Shown piece by piece: positions 1 to 13,348 of a DNA stretch of 64,000 nucleotides. Source of the DNA: Prosapia bicincta (Eukaryota; Arthropoda; Insecta; Hemiptera; Cercopidae); contig JBAIZL010000001.1 in NCBI GenBank assembly GCA_036971475.1, positions 104,273,350-104,337,349 on the forward strand. The letters run 5' to 3'. Under the pieces are notes generated by a model. That model did no database searches. It had not been told where the DNA came from and saw only the letters and a list, made by a program, of their open reading frames with translations. Position 1 is the first letter of the stretch; the number at the start of each line of letters is the position of its first letter. Made by a program: the position numbers and the translations under genes.

Positions 1-165
1 GTTCATTGGATCTTTCATTTTATCCAGTAACGTTGACTCGGGAATATTATAATGTTTTGCAGTTTTCCTAATCGAAGTTCCCTCTTCGATGGCTTTCAAA
101 GCTGCTTTAAGCTGATCTTCGTTCCAGCTTTTTGGCTGGGATACCTGGGTGTAATTCCTTGGCAT
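1..165 (-). CDS. pogo/Tigger-type transposase, N-terminal HTH (partial)
   Basis: Read on the minus strand from the ATG at 165, 55 codons stay open to the window edge. The protein starts MPRNYTQVSQPKSWNEDQL and continues with IEEGTSIRKTAKHYNIPEST, the Psq-type helix-turn-helix found at the N-terminus of pogo/Tigger-like transposases and some domesticated derivatives. The family role is binding transposon ends. The DDE catalytic domain would lie beyond the left edge. It sits on the 3' side of the last visible Ku80 exon, so it is probably an intronic insertion. Intactness cannot be judged. A domesticated Psq-domain gene is an alternative. Confidence 0.8.
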   Translation of the reverse strand, partial: MPRNYTQVSQPKSWNEDQLKAALKAIEEGTSIRKTAKHYNIPESTLLDKMKDPMN

Positions 166-812
166 CTAAAAAATTGTTAGGCTATACTATGTGGACCTGT
201 ATGGCGGTGACCCGCGTGAAGTTATCCCGATGTGATATTCAGCCAAAAAAATGAAAATAAACTAAATGTTAAATAATCCTATTCTATAAATATGGTATAA
301 ATACAATCATAAGAGAATGCCAAACTCTCCGCTTCTGCCGATTCTGTAGAACAGGTTCGTAAAACCACGTAAACACAGTTGATCGTAAAAACAAAATTTA
401 TAAGAAAACTATGGAAAAACAGGTTACACTTGACTGTCACTGCTGCACTAAACAAAGAGCTATGGGCATCAGCGCCGGTAGTGTACATGTTATGTGCTAG
501 GGTGCTGCACTATCCCTCTTTGTTATTTTTAAAAGGGAGTGCGTGAAATTCCCCCACTGCGCGAATTTCCCCCAGTCTCCCCTACATGACTTAGTCATGT
601 ACATTGCATAATTTCTGAATAGAATGTCACTTGATAGACGGTATAAAGTGCATGATCACACCTATTTACATAGCATGATCTATCTTCAAAACACAGTCTG
701 ATATAAGCGACACTGGGATTAATAGATCCATTTTAATCACAATCTACTGTAATAACAGCAGGTGGAAAAAGTAACTTATATATAACAATATATCTTAACA
801 TAATATACTTAC
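166..812. other. no gene seen; Ku80 intron sequence
   Basis: No exon or recognisable element. Near 539-574 there are two imperfect copies of a short GCGTGAAATTCCCCC-like motif. CACTATCCCT and AGGGAGTG near 508-541 can pair as a small hairpin. The next Ku80 exon is not present here. Confidence 0.5.
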
Positions 813-953
813 AAAATAAGTTTTGTTTTCAACTTTTGGAATCATTGCTCCTATTGTTGGTGCATTTCCTCTATTATAGACTTTGCGTACAATTATTGCC
901 ATCTGTAAGTCCTCTAAAGCTTTAACCAATGCTGTAAAGGCAACTGCAGCATC
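813..953 (-). CDS. XRCC5: Ku80 exon G (beta-barrel/bridge region)
   Basis: 47 codons, phase 0 at both ends. The acceptor is TTTCTAG before 953 and the donor GTAAGTATA follows 813. It encodes [20 protein letters not shown] and onwards, matching the ALSSLIHALDDLDMVAIVR stretch of vertebrate Ku80. It is the most 3' exon in the window. Confidence 0.9.
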
Positions 954-3900
954 CTAGAAATAATGATACAAGTTGAAAATTTAAACTTAGAATCATTCAA
1001 AGTTTTAATTTTGGAAATACAGTTGTGCCTCCATACCCACGGTATGGCATCTCACTGAGAATCGAGGAATAGTTGATATTCAACCGTTCGTAAACACTCA
1101 TGTCCGAGTCAGTTTGTTTTACGTATACAGTACTATATTGTTTACATACAGGAGCCTATATCATTTCTTTGTTGATAGTTGAGTTGTTGGATTCCACAGA
1201 CTTTAGGTACCATTCGGATCCAGGTTGCCGCATCTCAGCAGTTACTGCCCAGCACCGGCTGCTGTGATACATCTCACTGCTCTAATGTATTTGAATGGAA
1301 CACCTTCCAATACAAGCAACTGGGCAGAGTGACTTCGGTAACACTGCTGAGTATCATGCTGCTGGACCATACAGCCAGCTTGAGTTTGTTGTTATTTTTT
1401 GTCGTAATAGAGTCCTTTACTGATGAAATTGACAAGTTTTTAGTACAACTAATAGTTACAAAACCACTGCTTTACGATTCTAGACTAATATCCTAAGGTT
1501 AAGGATAAGGTTACGGTAAGGACAATGTTGTTTCAGATAATATATGGGAGCGTATTGAACGGAAACTCAATGAAACAAGTACCTACTATACTTTTATTTT
1601 TGTTTACCGCACATTAAATTGAATGCATATAATTTTGTTCCTATAATGACTTTTTAAAATACCGCTGTCTCCTTCCTTTCAAAACCAACCCACATCAACA
1701 GTAATAAATTTGTATCTACAATCGCTAATAATACAGTGGAATAGTAGTCTTTATAGTTAAAGAACATTGAACCTCTATTTTGTAAAGTCTTAATGCATAC
1801 ATGCTTGCCATCAATTGCTCCAAAAAAATTAGGACCATTCCACCTATTCCAAAACGGTTCTGTTATTTGTTTTAATTGATCATTTATATGTTGTCAGACA
1901 GTTTTAATATTCAAAATACTAACTTTAAAGCACTATTAACTTTGATATTCATAACACAACCGGTATGCACAACTATTCGCACTGGCTCCTGCTTGAATAC
2001 TGGACGTGGCAGTTGTTGCCTGGCAGCCGAGATACGAATGATTATGGCCGGCGACTGCCTGGATCCAAATGGTACCACTACGGCTTTCCTCTGAAATCCT
2101 CTTTAATCTGCTTCTAGCGGTTACATTAAACTAATCGCTGCACTTGTTTGTGTTATTACTATAGTATTTGCGTAATTAACCTATAATTATTCTTCTGTTC
2201 AGCAATAATGCCCATAAAGCGCATCAGTAATGAAGCGTCTAATAATGCTAAAGTTGAATTGTTGTTCAATTAAGTGAAAAGGTGAAAATTTTGGATATGT
2301 TTGAGGTATAATATCTTGCATTTTATAACAAAAATGAATCGGCATAATGAGTGTACTGTACATAACAATACTTACATACCATACTCTAATATTTTAAAGA
2401 ACTTACAGAATATAATGCACTTATGCAATTCATGTATTTATGTACATGTACTATTATATACTGTAAATTTCTGTAGGTATATTATTTGGGTGTTAACATG
2501 GATACGACATACCTCGTCCTTATCATCGGTGGTTTCACATTACCGCAGTAATTTTGGACCACATTACTTGCGGATATGGAGGTACAACCGTACACATTTT
2601 TAAAACTCAATATTGTTCTGCTGTAGATCATTATTTAACTTATATTCATGTAGAGGAACTCATTTGGTTCTAAATAAACAACTTCAGATCAACTATAAAT
2701 AATCATAACTTTCAAGATTATTTGAAAATGTCATTTAGTCAAATAGCAAACATTCATTACATCGATTTACAACTTGAAGGTAAAATTCTAACATTACTAT
2801 ATCAAGTTTTTTTTTACATGGAAACTAAGATGAAGATTTTTTACATGGAAAGTGAAAATTGTAAAATTTTGCACACATAATTTTTGTCTTTCTGCTGCAA
2901 ACAACCTATTGTTGTGAAGTGTGGGGATCAGCAGTTAAGTCTCATTTAAAGAAAAACTCAGCAATCCAATCGGCAGCAGTATGCTTATGCCTAGGTTGCA
3001 CCAAAAAAACATCGATAGCTGCAATAGAAATTGAGCTAGTTGTGGAACTTATCGACCTCTTCATTAGTAAACGAATATGGTCAAAATACAAGTCAACCAT
3101 ATCTCTACCACCAGCCACCTATTGCACAATTTTGTCGTTGGTACCAATAGGATAAAACAATCTTTTAATACAAAATAAAATCGATGACAGGCATTACACC
3201 CGAACCAATTAATATGTTTTACGCCGGGTCACCAAATAGTGGGTCGCTTCTAAAGATAAAACAGAATTTAGCTAAAGAACAGAGCAAAAGGGACCTTCAA
3301 GGCCTACTACAATTGGAGGCACTTGAGATGATCCACACACACTATATGATTCATATAAAAATTTTTATGGATGAGTCAATGGATCAGGACAATAAAGTAT
3401 CGGGTGCAGGATACTATAATGAATCTAATGGTAACACTTTCTTCATCCCAGCAAACTCAGCCTCTAGCATGGATACTGAACTACTAGCCTTAAGTCCAGC
3501 GCTGATAAGCTGACTTTAGCCCACCACTTACAAGCAAATATGCATATTTATTGACTCAAAATCCGCCCTTCAGTCGCTAATGAGCAACTCTACAGGATCT
3601 TACTCGTTTCGGTTATCTGAAATTAGAGAAAGAATCGCTAAGTTGGAATCTGACGGCAAAGAGGTGACTCTTCAATGGGTCCCTAAGCACTGTGGAGTCC
3701 TAGGAAACGAAAGAGAGAACGAAATAACAAAATACTCATCTTGCATAGAGCCGGCAAACCTGAAAAAACCATTCTTAAACCCGATTCTGTAAAAGAGTTG
3801 CAATCAAGATTTTCCAGAACACATAGAAACAATGATGGCAAAGAGAATGAACAATGATAGCAGGTGGTCACCACCTGTTCGAATTTCAACCGGAGCCAGA

Positions 3901-6900
3901 AAGCGTCATTCATTGCTAGAGCAAGAACAGGTCACATAATAACGGAGAGCTACCTATTCAGGTTCAATTTGACTGAATCCTCACTCTATGCTCTCTGCAA
4001 CGAGGATGAGGGGATAGTTGAACATATGCTGTTCAACTGTACTTATCCCATTAACTCAAGACATCCTCAGAGTTGAGGTAGAAAAAAGGCAAATTGTTCT
4101 TCCTAAGAAAAAATATTGGCCAGTACCAAAATCGATTTATCATGGACATCAGGCTATCGGTTGCTCCTAGAACTGGATGCCTTTACGAAGAAATGGATGT
4201 TGAAAAAAAAGAGATGAAATGGAGTAACATTGTGGCCAAATAACACAGTACTTTGTTTGATTAGTAAATTAGTGCAGGATCTAAAGCGGTTGAGCATGCA
4301 CTCAAAGCCGAACACAATTTTATTTCAGATTATTGTTCTGGGCACTTTGTGATTGTAGAAACTTATGCTGTTGCTCCCTCACATGGTCGACATACTGGGA
4401 GGAGAGAGGGGGGGACATTGCGGGGAACATGCTATACTGAAACCTTTGCATGTTTTAAACTATAAAAGATAGAATAACCAAAAACTGTTTTTAATAGTTC
4501 TTATAGAAAAATGGCTAACTATAATACTTACTGAGTCAAACATTATTTTTCATTAAACTTTTTTACTTTGGTTTTTCAGTAAATTTCCATTGAAAAATAA
4601 TAACTCATTGCGGTAAATATAAGCCAGAGAAAAAGATGAAAGTTTGTTTTAAGGTCTCTGGAATTATAAAAAAATATTTGTTCAAATTTTACACACAAAT
4701 ATATATATATTAATATCTGGATAATTTTTGTGTCTAAATCATGGTAACTTAGGAACAAAATGTCTGATTTCGATCTAATTTGGTAAGCAAATGTAATTTG
4801 TCATTTGTGGGAATATGTTTATTAATAGGAAGAATCGAACAATCAGAAGTTGACTTTTTGCACGTCTCTTTTTAATAAGGAAATGGATTTTCCAATTTCT
4901 ACCAAAAATATTATATAACATTTCTGAAAAACATTTATAAAGATTAAAATGCAATCTAGAGATGTACGTCTACTATATAAATCTATATTTAGATGGTTCT
5001 TTACCAACCAAAACTAATATAAATCTATATAATATTTATATATAATAAACATCTACTGACACAAATGATAGTATTTATTTTATACTATTTTAGATTATTT
5101 TAAACTTACAGAATCATTTTTTTGAGGCAAGAAGTAGTAAACAGTATTTCCTATAAAACTATGGTTAGGAAGGTTTAAGAGAGGTGTGAATCCTAAAGCA
5201 GCCAAACACTTATCACCAGAATTGTAAGCCATTGTCTGCTTCTCCACCGCTAAAGAAACATACATAAAGATGTAAGTAGTATATTATGAAAAGTAAAATG
5301 TCTTTTTAGAGTTTACAGTTTGTTTATTTATGCTATAATACAGCAGTTGATCATTATCAAAATATTAATTTTACTGCTAAAATTTAGAAAATTTGTTGTG
5401 ATAATTAAAATATATATGGTGATATATTCATAAAAGACCTCATGGCATCTTGAGGTTACAAAAATATTCAATAACATTTTAATGTTTATTATTAAATCCT
5501 CTTTTTAGATCTATTTTTAATATTCTTGAGGAATGATTACTTTGTAGGTGTTTAAATAACCCAATATTAGAACTTAGAAAAGATAAATTTAGCTTGACAG
5601 AGAATTTTAAAGGAATTTTGACAGCTCGAATATAAATAGGTCTCAAAAGTAACCACTTATAAAGGCTGGCAATTAATCAAAACAGATTGGTTTTGTTTCA
5701 AATCAGAGAAGAAATAGCCCATGACTAATAAGTTGAAAAAAAATTGATTGACCTTTGAAATATCAAAAATTACTTTGTATCTATATTAGAAACTTGGAAA
5801 AGAAATCTGTTAATTAACAATTACACAAGCCATAACAATATTCTCACAGAAGTGGATTACAATCCACTTTTAACCTAATTACAATTTCTGTTACTTAACC
5901 AATGTATCAAGGGTCGTTAAAACCATTCAAATATTTCTTGTTGACAAGTTATTCTAAAACCCTTAGCATTAAATAGGTGAACAAAATAGTAGCAACAAAA
6001 GAGATGCTGCTGATATAATAAACGAAGCATGGACTAATGTCATGGAACCTTATGCTATATTACCTTTATTGCAAAGCGAGGTATGTTTAATAAAATTAAG
6101 ATGTAATTTTACACAGCACATGCATGGATTTGGTATTTAATGCCAATGCATATTCACAAAGTTTAGCCAGATACATAATCTAACATTCAGCACTGTAATA
6201 CAGAACAAACATTTAGCATGGACAGATATTTCTGACATTTAGTCAATAAGTTTACATTAATTTACAACTATCAGAACTTTAAGTTTGTGTAAATTTGTAA
6301 AAACTTACTGAGACAGAACATTTTCAATCGATCCATGGCAGTCTTCATCTGTATCTACATATTCTGTTTGGAGTTGTTCATGGGTTAAGCAGTAACAGTT
6401 TCAAATACAGGTTTTCAATAGTGTCAAAGAGTGTATGTGATTGTATTGGGTCTGTTTGTTTAATATGTTTGTATTTTGTTTCATACTGTTCTAGTTTGTT
6501 AAGATGTGGTTCTTGTTTGTTGATGTGTAAGATTTCTAGGTTATGGTTAATGTCTGTGTACGTATTCCCCGTTTCATTTAGGTGATGAGTCAGTGTTATG
6601 TTTGATCGAGTTGTGACCAGTTTCCCTTATGTAGAATTTAGGGGTAAACAAATTGATCATAATATGATACATAAACATAACATCAGAAAATAGCTCAGAA
6701 ATTCAAAAAAACAGGTTACTAAACTACATTTAATACTAATAACAGGCTGTAAAACAAAATACAACACAACACCAAAAACAAAAATAAACTTCAAGCAACA
6801 GGCATATACAAATTAAACTGTATATTTCAAAAAAAAATCCAAGAACAACACTACAGGCAGGTAAAACAAATTTATCACAATACCATACATAAACAGAACA

Positions 6901-9900
6901 TCAGATAAAATAACTCACAAACTCCAAAACCAGGATACTAAACTACATTTAAAACTAACAAAAAGCTGCAAAACAAAATACAATACAACACCAACAACAA
7001 AGATAAATTTCAAGCACCAGACATATACAAATTAAACTGTACATTCTACTTAGGGCAAACAGGTCACAACTTCCAACAAAGGTTCAAAGAGTATATACAA
7101 TCAACCAAACACAACACCGACTCAGTATCTGCCAACCACTTGAATGAAACAGGGCAAACATACACAGACATTAGCCATAACTTAGAAATTTTACACATCA
7201 ACAAAAAAAGGACCACATCTCAAGACACTAAACAGTATGAAATTTACAAACATACAAAAACACAAAGTACAAACATGTTAAACAAACAGACCAATACAAA
7301 TCACATACACTTTTTGAGACTATTGAAAACCTGTCTTTAAAAACGTTATCACTTAACCCAACAACTCCAAGCAGAACATTTAGACACTGATGAAGATCCC
7401 CATGGAGCGGTTGAAAATGTTTTGTCTTAGTAAGTTTTTACAAATTTACACAAAATTAAACTTCAAATAGTTATGATTTAATGTAAAGTTAGTATTTCTG
7501 ACATTTAGGCAAACACATATTACTCTCAGTTAATAAATGTTAACATAACATAATTTTTAGTACAATTTTGTTGTAGTAAATACAGTATTTTTATAGCAAC
7601 AATTTTGTTTTACTGATGGTGATTCAGTTACTTGATTGTTTGAATGATCACTCAGATAGTTAACACTATAATATTTACCAAACAATTTTATTTGGAAATT
7701 AACTAAAAATTACAATTATAAATCATACCTGAAAATGGAATAATGTCAGAGCCAAATTCATATCCATCAATAATATCTTTGGGCTCAATAACTTTATCTT
7801 GCTTTAAGTGTGCCTGATCAAACTTTGCACATTCTCCATCCACAGTCCGTTTTACCCAGCTTAATTTGAAATCAGCATCAATCTAAATAAATGACAAAGA
7901 AATTCAACACCAACCATTAAAAGGTGTATAAAATTACAAATTTCACTAGCCAAGCTCTTTACAATTACATAGCATTAATCATAAGTTACTTACTAGAAAC
8001 ATGCTAGTTGGAATAAAATTACAGTTAAAATTACATTGGTATCAGGGTTTATAAATATATTAAAAACTCAAAGTCAATCACATTTTCAGCATTCCCTTCT
8101 CAATTGAAGTAAAAATACAGTGATCAGCAGTTAGAGTAATGTATTGTTTATATGCTCTCAACATTGTACAAATTACAGTTGCAACTGGGTGTGTCCACTT
8201 CCATTAAATCTGTGTCATTGTGTTAGTAACTTGACTTTTACAAATTCTTAACTTTCAGATATGATTAAATTTTATGAATTGAGAAAAAACCATATTGTAA
8301 TGCAAAATTTCAACAAAATAACTATCGAAATCTTGCTGTTCATGACGAGCTGGTTGTAAATTACAAATTACACTTTTGTCATTACTTGCGACCAGACATT
8401 TGTTAACTAAAAGTTGTTAATTGTTAACTTACACTTGGAGGAAACGTTTTCGTCTTACTCTTACACAAGTCGTAAGACGAAAACGTTTCCTCCAAGTGTA
8501 AGTTAACAATTAACAATGTCTGGTCGCAATTAATAACAAAAGTGTAATTTGTAAAATAACTATATAACAGAATATTATTTCATGATGAAGAATTTTGAGA
8601 TTATTATTTTGAAAGGACAAGATGATGAATAGGAACATGATTCATAAGGATAAAATATTCATAAGGAAATTTACTCAAAGAAGAAAGAAGAATTTCTTCT
8701 TTGACCACAATTTTACCAAATCCTATACAATTGACTGCAGATTTTGCAGAGATGGAAGTCAGCCAAGGCCAGATAAAATCAAATAGGGATGTTCGGCAAG
8801 TTTTAATAAACTCTGAATTCTTTAGTTATAACTTTATTTCGAAATATTATTAACTGAAAATAAAATTTTTTTTAAATATTATTAGCATAAAAGACACATG
8901 TTCCTCTAAGGCTAACAGAATATCTTAGATAATTTTCAAAATTGGCTTCCCATACAATCGTTTGCTCAGTAATGGAAAGTAATTATTTCAGACAAGAAAT
9001 TCAAATATGGCTTTTTTACACAAATAAATAATGAATAATCATTTTGTTATTTCTAGGTTAAAATGAATAATTGAGTTATGGCTAGTAAAATTTCAACACA
9101 ATTCCAGGGGTTTTAACCTAAAACATATCTTCAGTAATTGTATTACAGTAAAAGTACTAATTTTAATAATGGTATTTTGTTTTTAATGAAACACAAATTT
9201 AATAATCATATTTGAATGTTGACAATGTGATAAACATAAATTTTTCACAGAATCTAATTATAAAATTTGTATTTTAAAACAAATACAATTCTGATAATGG
9301 TGATTTTCCTTTATTAACATAGGTAACTTTTATTTATACAATTAAATTTTTATTTATATATATTGTAACATTTTGAAAATAGCAAATAAGAAATTGGCTA
9401 GATTAAAATTGAAACTAATTTTAGGTAAAAGTCTAGAAACGGTTGTAACATATAAACAAGATATTTGAACTGTAAATGCATTAGGAAATTTGTTGTATCA
9501 AATAAAATTAAAACAAGATAATCTAATAATAATTATATTTAAACAAAATTGTAAACTTTATTAACCCTCAAAGACGCGCGCTGTTGTAAAAAGTACAACA
9601 GTTTTAATATTTTGATTCTTGTCGAAACCTGTTGGTAGCTATTTGTTCAAATCATCGTTCTATTCTTCTATTGGTCCTCCTACTACTCTTATCAGTTGTC
9701 ATCAATGTCTTTATTCTATCAACAGAGCCTCAGTGTGCGATTAGTTCTGGTCTGTCACCACTGTTGTACAAAATGCAACAAGGCGCCTTCTGACGTTTTA
9801 ATTTTTTCGGTGCAGTTTTTTTTCTCCACGATGGAACGTAAGTTTTTTATATACATTTCTTTAAAGAATTATGTAATTATTTGTTTTGTTCAACATTTTT

Positions 9901-12900
9901 ATAAATTTTCATGATTTTAGGAGTGAATTTGGAAGACATTCCAAAAATTATACAGGATCTTTCTGATGAAGAAATTGATAATGCTGATTTTATTGAAAGT
10001 GACGATGATCTGAGCGACGGTGAAGCTGAAAAATGTGACCATAACTCAAAAAGTGAATTGGAAGGTGATTGACACTCTACGTAAGAACAAACGGGAAATT
10101 CCCCCAGAATTTCTGCCTAATAAAACCAATCAGCCAGGTACTTCCTTGTTTGGTTTCCAGAATTATCGAACCATGGTCTCATATACGACAAAAAAAAATA
10201 AAGCTGTAATAATGATTTCGACTATGCACCACTCAGATGATGTTGACGTACAAACAAATAAGCCAGAAATTATATTGCAGTACAACAGAACGAAAGGTGG
10301 AGTTGATAGTAATGACCAGCTTTGTGCTACATATAGCGTTGCCCGGAGGACAAGAAGATGGCCAGTTGCATTATTTTTTGCTCTGATAAACATTGCTGGG
10401 GCCAACTCACAAGTAATTTTTTCATTGGTAAAACCAAACTTTTAATAACTCGATTGAAAGTTAAGGAAAATGTAGAAAACCGAGATGTTGTATAAAATAC
10501 AACAACGAGCCTACTTACGTTAGATAAAAAGGCGCGCGTGCATGAGGGTTAACATAGGGCATAAGTAATTACTTGAAGGAGAAAGTGAAACACGATTGTA
10601 AACAATGAGATAAAGGTTATGTTTGTATGAATTCAGCTCAAAACACACACATTTCGGAATTATTACCAAAGTAAAAAGTAAAGACACTTCACACACAAAT
10701 AATAATAATTAAATAAACACTGGAAGGTTTGTTAAGGATCGGAAAATTGAAACAGTATGTTAACGAAATTAAAACTGGTGAAAACAAAGTTGTTGGCGCT
10801 TCAACAGCTGTAAAACAAAGAAGTAGGTCAGTACAGTCGACTCTAGTCGGAAGAAATCGAACTAAATTACATGCAACATGTGTTTTGGAAGAAGGAGAAG
10901 CCGAAATGTTTTAAACAATTTTTAAAAGTAGAAGGAAGCGTCAGTCTGGCGTGGGACGCCAGAGGTATCGGACCTGCTATGAGAAGTCAAAATTCCATTT
11001 GAAGAATTTCGTCAAAATTATACAGATTGGTGAAGAAAATTGGCCAAATTAAAACAAGGATAAGTGAATTTAAAGCTATAATACAGTGTTAATCTAATTT
11101 GAAGTAACTAAAAAGAATGTAAGTGTGTTAAAAGTAAAATTTAAAGAGAACGGAATCTTACGTGAGCGACCAACAGAACTTCGATATTTGATAAGTTAAG
11201 TACCTAGCTCTATACAAATAAACTTTAGTGGACTTTTAAGATTATAAGGAAGTTTAAATTTGTACATTATTAGAATATCTTGTAATTAATTAATAGTTAG
11301 CAATAAGAAACATAATCCAGTTCAAATAGTTTAGGGACCTTTTTGCTTATTCCAAATTTAAGTTTTTCATCAGGAAGATATTTATTAAAACTATTTTCTA
11401 AATTTAATCTTGTTTATCAAAATTTATTTAATTTAACCAAAGAGTTAAAAGATATAGCCCATGCATATAAACCCCGAGATATTAAGAGATCTTAGAAAAT
11501 AGCCTAGGGTATAAAATTTTGTAACTAAAATTAAAAGAATTGAGTTTAACCTATTGTGTTAAAACTTGTTAAGTTGTATTTTTTTGTTCTGTTTATTGTG
11601 TGAATTAAAAAAAAATCGTTGTAATAAAGAATTTAAATTATTAATGCCTGAGTTGTGTTGTGTACAATATAATTAGATAAAAAAATAAATATTACAATAT
11701 ATATATATATATATATATATTATAAAGATTCTTCCGTTTTGCAATACAACGATGTTTTACTATTAAATGAAAATATTTAATTTCTAGTTAAAAACAAAAC
11801 AACTACTCAGAAACAATTCATAATTCTTTATTATAACAATTTTTATTTCACCCTTTAAACAATAAACACAAAACAAAAATTTACAACTTAACAAATGTTG
11901 ACACAATAGGTTTAACTCAATTCTTTTAATTTTAGTTACAAATTTTTATACCCTAGGCTATTTTTAAGATCTCTTAATATCTCGGGGTTTATACGCATGG
12001 GCTATATTTTTAACTCTTTTGTTAATTAAATAAATTTTGAAAAACAAGATTAAATTTAGAAAACAGTTTTAATAAATAACTTCCTGATGGAAAATCTTAC
12101 AAATTTGGAATAAGCAAAAAGGCAAAACTATTTGAACTGGATTATGTTCTTATTACTAACTATTAATTAATCACAAGATATTCTAATAATGTACAAGTTT
12201 AAACTTCCCTATTATCTTAAAAGTCCACTAAAGTTTATTTTTATAGCGCTATATACTCAACTTAATAAATATCGGCGAATGGCTGCTTGCTTACACGTAG
12301 AATTCCGTTCTCTTTAAATTTTATATTTTACACACTTAAATTCGTTTTAGTTCCTTCAAATTATATTACCACTGTACTTTATCTTTAAATTCACTTATCC
12401 TTATTTAAAATTGCCAAGTTTCTTCACAAATCTGTATAATTTTGACGGCTTTCTTCAAAAGGAATTTTGACTGGTCATGGCAGGTCCCATCTCGTAGCGT
12501 CCCCACGCTATAACTGACTAAACTAACGCTTCGTTTTTAATTTTAAAATGTTACAAATATGGCGGCCTCCTTCTTCAAAAATAAATCATATGGCTTATAA
12601 TTTAGTTCGATTCCTTCCCACTAGAGTCGACTGTCTCTGACCTACTTTCTTCTGTTTTTACAGCTGATGCAATAACGCGATTGTTTTCACCAGTTTTAAT
12701 TTTATTAACATACTGTTTCAATTTTCCGATCCTTAACAAACCTTCCAGTGTTTATTTAATTATTATTATTTGTGTGTGAAGTGTCTTTGCGTTTTACTTT
12801 TGTAATAATTCCGAATTGTGTGTGTTTTTGAGCTGGATTTTTACAAACATAACCTTTCAATTTGTTTACAACCGTTTTTTATCTCCTATGTCTTAAGTAA

Positions 12901-13186
12901 TTATTTATGCCCTATATTCCTACAGTTTACAAATTTGTTTACATATAATTATTATTATTAGATTATCTTGTTTTAATTTATTTGTTAGGTTATTTGATAT
13001 AACAAATTTCCTCATGGATTTTACAGTTCAAATACCTTGTTTACATTTCTAGGCTTTTACCTAAATTTAGTTTCAATTTAATCTAACCAATCTTTTAATG
13101 AATTTCTTTTTAAATTTTGTGTGAGTTATTTTTAATCTATTTTTCCAATTCTTAAAGAACATTATATAGCCCATTCTATAAATGTT

Positions 13187-13240
<54 letters not shown>

Positions 13241-13280
13241 ACGCACACACACATGCACATGTAAACAGAAATGTATGTGG

Positions 13281-13348
<68 letters not shown>

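Larger units (their letters stand above)
6227..7508. mobile_element. Penelope-like insertion, head-to-head halves, 16-bp TSD
   Basis: The insertion (6243-7492) is flanked by a perfect 16-bp direct repeat, TATTTCTGACATTTAG, at 6227-6242 and 7493-7508. The left half (about 6243-6648) is the minus-strand counterpart of the right half (about 6655-7492). Both end outward in the same sequence, around AACATTTTCAA and TTTGTAAAAACTTAC, and both hold pieces of a GIY-YIG endonuclease region. Inverted or tandem partial copies and long variable target duplications are typical of Penelope-like elements. A direct duplication of roughly 160-190 bp lies inside, with copies starting near 6660 and 6880. Confidence 0.8.
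9561..10552. mobile_element. piggyBac-type element, internally deleted
   Basis: It is bounded by TTAA at 9561-9564 and 10549-10552, the piggyBac target. The termini are CCCTCAAAGACGCGCGC on the left and the complement of CCCTCATGCACGCGCGC on the right. Just inside are short palindromes, CTGTTGTA-n5-TACAACAG on the left and GTTGTATAAAATACAAC on the right, with a related one near 9761-9778. At 984 bp between the TTAA sites it is far shorter than an autonomous element, and it lacks the first catalytic region. It sits inside the solo LTR and so is younger than it. Confidence 0.93.
9364..11696 (+). mobile_element. solo LTR (plus), split by piggyBac
   Basis: It starts TGTAACATTTTGAAAATAGC after a TA tract and ends AAATATTACA before (AT)n. 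Removing the piggyBac and one TTAA leaves about 1345 bp. The same unit forms the LTRs of the elements at 17.9-23.3 kb and, inverted, those at 11.7, 39, 41 and 44.8-50.8 kb. AATAAAG near its 3' end is a likely poly(A) signal. CTGGCGT and ACGCCAG at 10946-10962 form a short palindrome. No internal region is attached, so it is a solo LTR left by LTR-LTR recombination. Confidence 0.85.

Noticed and set aside
1179..1496. 105-codon ORF inside the Tigger-like shell
   Set aside because: No recognisable motif, and the real coding signal in the element is on the other strand.
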